From: Trochalopteron elliotii
Taxonomy: Eukaryota; Chordata; Aves; Passeriformes; Leiothrichidae
Length of the DNA: 64,000 bases
Reading direction: 5' to 3'
Assembly (NCBI GenBank): GCA_024734555.1
Contig: JANPWX010000657.1
Coordinates: 121,208 to 185,207 of the forward strand
The notes beneath the pieces were generated by a model. The model worked only from the letters and a program-made list of their open reading frames with translations. It was not told where the DNA came from and made no database searches. How positions within the stretch are numbered: the stretch's first letter is position 1; each line of letters begins with the position of its first letter. This document shows, piece after piece, positions 59,793 to 64,000 of the stretch. A program made the translations under genes and the position numbers.

Positions 59793-61929
59793 TTATGTGT
59801 CAGGGTGCGTATATATATCTATATATACACACTGAATAATAGGTTTCTAGGCAATCAATTACTTTTTTAAACCATTAGATAAACTGCTCACGGGTGACTT
59901 TCCCAAAAAGCTGTGAGACCTTCCTGGTGCTTTGCCGGGGTGGAAGGTGGGAATTCCACATGTGGATTCCACCTTTGCTCCTCCAGCATTATCCCAGCCT
60001 CCAGAATTGTACAGCAAATAAGGAAACACCAAAAAAGAGACATTTTGCTTCACTTTGCAGAACCGTGGTGCTATTAAACAGTAACACCCTGTCCCTCCCC
60101 ATGTCCCCTCCTCAAGATTTGACACCAATGAGCCAGGCTGGACTGCAGGTATTTGTTACCAAGAAAATCCCAAATCTATCTTTTTCTCTTCCCAGTAGAT
60201 GCATATGAACAGCTTAAATATTAGTGGCTACAATTCGAGGGGGGGAAATTAAAAATTAAATAAGGAAAAACAAAAAAAATTTGAAAAATAATGGTCCGTC
60301 TTGGAAAATTGCTCTCGTTTTGTTTTACTAGTTTTTACTAATGCTTGAGAATCTCCTCTTTTGAACATCAGATCAATGGCTTATAGAAACTTGGTGGAAA
60401 TTGCTACTACTGGACAATCAAAAATTGCTACCAAAAATCAAACAGAACACCCTCTGCTCCCCATTTTTTTTCCTTAGAAAGCTTTGTTCAGGCATTGGCT
60501 GGTTGCCTCCAATCCACTTTTATATGAAGAATATTGGCACACCAAGTCCTGGATTGTAAATCTCCTCTTCCAAGCAAAAAAAGAAATGCTGGAGGTTGTC
60601 ATGTGTTTCACAGCGTTGGAGTGATCAACCCCTGCAGTCAAATTTCTGGCTTCTCTCAGGTTGTTTCTGTGTCAATTGGTTATTCCAAATCCACGAGTTT
60701 TGTCAGGATTTAGCAGGTGTGTTTTTAAAAATACAGTTCTCGATCTAGTGGTTAAAAAAAAAAAAAATCATCTTAAGGTCATAGGGTTTACATACAGCTT
60801 GTGTCATGTACCACACTGCCATGGTTTAGAGTAAATGGAATGATGACCTAGGAAAGAAAAGTCAACTCCTCCAGAGGTCTGATCCAGGCTAAAACAGCTG
60901 CTCCACAATGCAAGACAGCCCCGGGGTCCAAGATCCTCTTGTCCTGCTCAAGAGAAACATGTCCAAGTTCAGCTGGCATAAGACTCAGCGAGTTCCAGTT
61001 GGGATTTCTGAAGCAGTTACCACAGGTTGACCTCCATCAGCAAGAGGTGGGAAGAGGAGAGGGATGTAAATCATGCGCGAAGTGAAAATGAAACAAAAGT
61101 ATCTAGTGGTTCAAAAAAAAAAAAAAAATTAAATTTAAGACAGCGATAGCGCTAAAGGACTTGCATTTGGGAGAATTGTTTTAAATAAAGAATGTGGGAT
61201 TGGACTGAAGGGGACAGGCACGTCTGGTGTTCTGCTGCTCTTCCCAACCTCTTCCTTGGATCTATTTCTGTCTGCAGCGTGGTGGACCCAACGTTTTCAA
61301 GCGGTACGTGGTGACAGTGCACGCGGATACGGAGCTGTCATTAAAGAGCTGATGCTCCCAGCGAGTCTCTTTGTCAGAGCCTGGTTTGCTCCATGTGCAG
61401 AAACTCCACTGGAAGAACCCACCATTCCCTAAAAATCCCTCTCCAGCTTTAAGAGAAATAAAGGTCCATTTTCCGCACCACTGCACTCAAAGTGGAAAGA
61501 TCTTTTGTATCTGCTCAGCTCTCTAAGCAGTTGGCGAGCTCCAGGAATAAAGAAGCACAGGATATTTATGCCAAAGGGAATATCTTAGCCCAGGAGTTCA
61601 TGGAGGATGGCTGAAACAATGTTCCAAGGAGAAATGATCCGTCAAACTGCGTAGACGACGAAGGTGAAGGTCAACTGGTGTCTAACCCCAGCATGACAGG
61701 CACTTATTTCCACACGGTTGGACCTCATGAAAACTCAGTCTACAGGAAAAACAAAACAAAACAAAAAACCCAAAAAAAAACCCCCCAAAAACAAAACAGC
61801 AACACAGCTGGGTCACCTGTACCCTACAAAGTGCTTATGTCTCAACATAGCTTCCAGATCCCAGAAGGTCAATCAAACCCTGTTTGTCTCCATAGGCAGT
61901 TCTCCGGGCTGGCCCGTCCCCGGGTCGTG

Positions 61930-62403
61930 TCAGTCCTTGCAGGTGTAAACCTCCTCTCTCTGGGTGCACTGCTTGCACTCCACGTAGCAGCACCAACGCA
62001 CCTGGCACTGGCACGGGCGCGTCACCACCCGGCTCTGCGTGTTGTGCCCCCGGCCGCAGCAGATGCTGTCGCAGTTCTTGTCCTTGTAACACTTCCTCCC
62101 CGAGGTCCCCGGGGAATACCGGCTCATCAGGCAGAAGCTCGGGGAGTCGTCAATGTAGACGAGGTCCGTAGTCCTTGGGATTTGATCGCTGTGGCCGGGG
62201 ATGGATTTTTTAGGGGGGGAGATGTCGCCTTCCCCCGTGGCCTCGTTGGTGGTGCTGCCCACCTTGAGGGAGGTCTCGTACTTCTGCTTCAGCTGCTTCC
62301 CGATCTCGTGGAAGGGGGAGAGCTGCCTCCAGCACGTCCGGACGGTGCAGGACCCGGACACGCCGTGGCACTTGCAGGTGGTCTCCACGCCGGCTTTGAT
62401 GAC
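61930..62403 (-). CDS. WNT9A: WNT9A last coding exon (C-terminal 157 residues, partial gene)
   Basis: WNT9A (formerly Wnt14) is a secreted, lipid-modified Wnt ligand that binds Frizzled/LRP receptors; in vertebrates it acts in joint and limb development. The exon reads in frame from a splice acceptor, starting V-I-K-A-G-V-E, to a TGA at 61930-61932, after a C-terminal Tyr-Thr-Cys-Lys-Asp. Residues 10-19 hold the Wnt motif [10 protein letters not shown]; by homology Ser16 is the residue acylated by Porcupine. It is followed by TVRTCW, then a Ser/Thr/Pro-rich linker (about residues 52-80) and the cysteine-rich C-terminal domain with [23 protein letters not shown] and [10 protein letters not shown]. 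These fit WNT9A better than WNT9B or other Wnts. About the C-terminal 40% of the protein is here; earlier exons lie beyond the right edge. The exon is GC- and CpG-rich against AT-rich flanks, and no frameshift or stop interrupts it. Confidence 0.94.
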   Translation of the reverse strand, partial: VIKAGVETTCKCHGVSGSCTVRTCWRQLSPFHEIGKQLKQKYETSLKVGSTTNEATGEGDISPPKKSIPGHSDQIPRTTDLVYIDDSPSFCLMSRYSPGTSGRKCYKDKNCDSICCGRGHNTQSRVVTRPCQCQVRWCCYVECKQCTQREEVYTCKD

Positions 62404-62424
62404 CTGCAGACACACACACACACG
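62404..62424 (-). promoter_or_regulatory. splice acceptor of WNT9A last exon
   Basis: Read on the minus strand, the intron ends in a GT repeat followed by CTGCAG, directly before GTC-ATC-AAA (Val-Ile-Lys). The open frame stays open about 120 nt further upstream, but that part does not resemble Wnt, and the AG here coincides with the known start of homology. The (GT)n run in place of a C/T tract makes this a somewhat unusual acceptor whose length could vary between individuals. Confidence 0.88.
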
Positions 62425-64000
62425 GCCCCAGAGAGAATCAGTCATGGCAGAAGAAGTCAAAACACCAAGTAAAACACGACATTTTCTAGAAGACACCTCA
62501 GGGACACGAAGTTGATGACAATACAAAAAATACCTGTTGGAAGCGGACAGAAAACAGATCCTACAGGAAATACTTGTTTCAAAAGGCTCTTAGTTCCCAG
62601 AGTATGACATTTACCTGCAAAAACTTTGCTTAATTGGCTAATTAAAGATACTAGAAAGATGCACAAAGATTGCCCAGTGCTGCCACTCATCATGCAGACA
62701 GAGATCTGTGGTACATCTAAGAGATTGATACATATTTTAACACCTGTTTATCTTTGTCAATAATAAGTAGATAAGATATAAAAGTGGAAGAAGTTGGCTT
62801 AGTGGAAAGAGGTGGCAACACGCTCCACAACAGGAATCTGGACAATAGGAACTTTTTCCACACCTCAGGACCCCAAACCCAAGTACGAGCAGAAGAAATC
62901 TTAGTTTTGCATCATCAGCTGACTGATGTTAAACAAAGGATCCTATCCTTTTCAAATCAACTGCAATAAAGAAGTTTCATGGCACAAAACCACATCCTTC
63001 TCTTTAAAAATAGCGTTGGAGTGTTTCAGCTCCCCTTCTCCAGAGAGAGATTTACACCTGGGATACCTCCATGGGCAACACAAGAGCAGAGATGTCATTT
63101 GGACAGCCACAGACACCCCACGTTTTGTCCACAGAAATGTGAAATTTGAAAATGTGAATTATGAAAACAATTTTGTATTTCTACTTCTCCTAGCCTGCCC
63201 CTTCCCCCAAATTAGGTTCTACTGACTTTAAATGGGTAAGGTACAACCACCCCTTAAAACAGCAGGTGAGAGGAGAATTTGTTTTGCAGAGCTGGGTCCT
63301 GACAAGGTACCAAAGTACTGTTGAAAGTGCCCTTCCATAGGGCATCTACGGTACCTAAAAAAGAAGAAAACAACCTCCCCCTGTGCCCATGATGGCATCT
63401 TGGCTACGTTGTGGCCTCCTGACAGCAGAGGACTGGCTGCAGTCCATTTCCTGACCATCCGGTTCTTAATTATTTGGCTGCACAAATCCTGCTGAGCCCC
63501 ACGAGCATCCGTGCAATAGGTCATGGACTCGGAATTGGGGCCCGGCCCAATTGTGATATTCCAGAAACATTTTTAGAAAGACAATACTGCATAATGCAGC
63601 CTTCAGCAGAGCCCCGTCCAACGGTCACACTTCATTCCTGTGACAGCCAAAGGCCTCTGCAAGTGCAATCCAATAATACACAGTAGCATTCGCAGCGGTG
63701 ACGGGTTACAGGGGGAGATGTGTTGCTGGTTATAGCGCTCAGCTGGGATGGCTTGGGGTAAGGGCTGTCACGCTTTGTGTGCCAAAGTGTCTCGCCAAGT
63801 CCACAAGAAATCCCACAATGTCAGACAAGAGCGTGCAGAACACATTTCAACACCGAGGAGGGGGGGAAAAACCCTAACCCTCACCCTCGTGTAAAGCCCT
63901 GTTTCACTGCTCGTCCAGAAGTGAGGGCTGAGTCCGTGTGAAACAAAGCTCCTCCACCTGATTTCACGCTCACACCATCAGCACACTGGGCAGGAATTGC
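62404..64000 (-). other. last intron of WNT9A (3' part)
   Basis: This is the sequence upstream of the last exon in the sense of transcription. No Wnt-like exon, in particular nothing matching the preceding cysteine-rich exon, is visible in any frame, so the intron continues past the window edge. It contains a (CA)n run beside the acceptor and otherwise unique, AT-leaning sequence without recognisable transposons. The low repeat content could allow regulatory elements, but none can be named from sequence alone. Confidence 0.75.

Larger units (their letters stand above)
57820..61929 (-). other. WNT9A: probable 3'UTR of WNT9A
   Basis: About 4.1 kb follows the stop codon with no LTR, CR1 or minisatellite, in contrast to the repeat-laden sequence further left. 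It is AT-rich, with T-tracts on the plus strand (58980-59055), a (TAA)n run (59418-59465) and a (TA)n run (59768-59792). The first AATAAA I find on the minus strand downstream of the stop is at 57839-57844, which would put cleavage near 57815-57830. The extent is inferred from the signal and from repeat depletion; no transcript evidence is available here. Confidence 0.55.

Noticed and set aside
61678..62472. 264-codon plus-strand frame opposite the WNT9A exon
   Set aside because: Antisense shadow of the GC-rich exon; the minus frame carries all Wnt signature residues.
62404..62526. Extension of the WNT9A frame upstream of 62403, with a possible Met start at 62526
   Set aside because: The extension has no Wnt similarity, and a good splice acceptor sits exactly at the start of homology; it is intron.

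Overview
The window looks like vertebrate, almost certainly avian, nuclear DNA. Three things point that way. It carries many 5'-truncated CR1-type LINE copies, several ending in the CR1 3'-terminal repeat ATTCTGTG. It has solo LTRs, three of them with 6-bp target duplications (one perfect, two with one mismatch), which fits ERVK-type integration. It holds one unmistakable vertebrate exon. I cannot fix the order of bird; a songbird is plausible but unproven. There are no prokaryotic features and no operons, and nearly all long open frames are by-products of tandem repeats.

Gene content is one partial gene at the right end. The last coding exon of WNT9A lies on the minus strand (61930-62403), with a clear splice acceptor, the Wnt acylation motif and the cysteine-rich C-terminal domain. 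Left of its stop is about 4.1 kb of repeat-poor, AT-rich sequence ending at an AATAAA on the minus strand (57839-57844), most likely the long 3'UTR; a second AATAAA at 55560-55565 could be a distal alternative. To the right, 62404-64000 is the last intron. Earlier WNT9A exons and, if vertebrate synteny holds, divergently transcribed WNT3A would lie beyond the right edge.

The other ~57 kb is the intergenic region downstream of WNT9A. From left to right it holds: a 30-bp GC-rich minisatellite (597-1556); a possible MIR relic; LTR family A copies at 4.3, 8.0, 34.6 and 46.3 kb; a 494-bp tandem duplication carrying a splice-flanked 28-nt segment (6761-7735); an internally duplicated CR1 (11.8-12.4 kb); two inverted copies of LTR family B, each with an internal 11-bp VNTR (10.9-11.5 and 28.5-29.3 kb); 18-bp and 39-bp minisatellites near 14 kb; a 400-bp homopyrimidine tract and AT repeats (18.2-19.4 kb); a ~50-bp minisatellite (20.8-21.6 kb); an intact solo LTR with perfect target duplication (25.7-26.0 kb); a motif-switching hexanucleotide array (26.9 kb); an assembly gap between two purine repeats (39.1-39.9 kb); a 640-bp CCAAY pentanucleotide satellite (47.0-47.65 kb); a 47-bp duplication around a single N (51.8 kb); and CR1 fragments throughout, densest from 42.8 to 56.7 kb.

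I found no convincing new protein system. The points most worth following up are the duplicated splice-flanked segment, the inverted VNTR-bearing LTR pair, the G-rich satellite, the two assembly anomalies and the choice of WNT9A poly(A) site.
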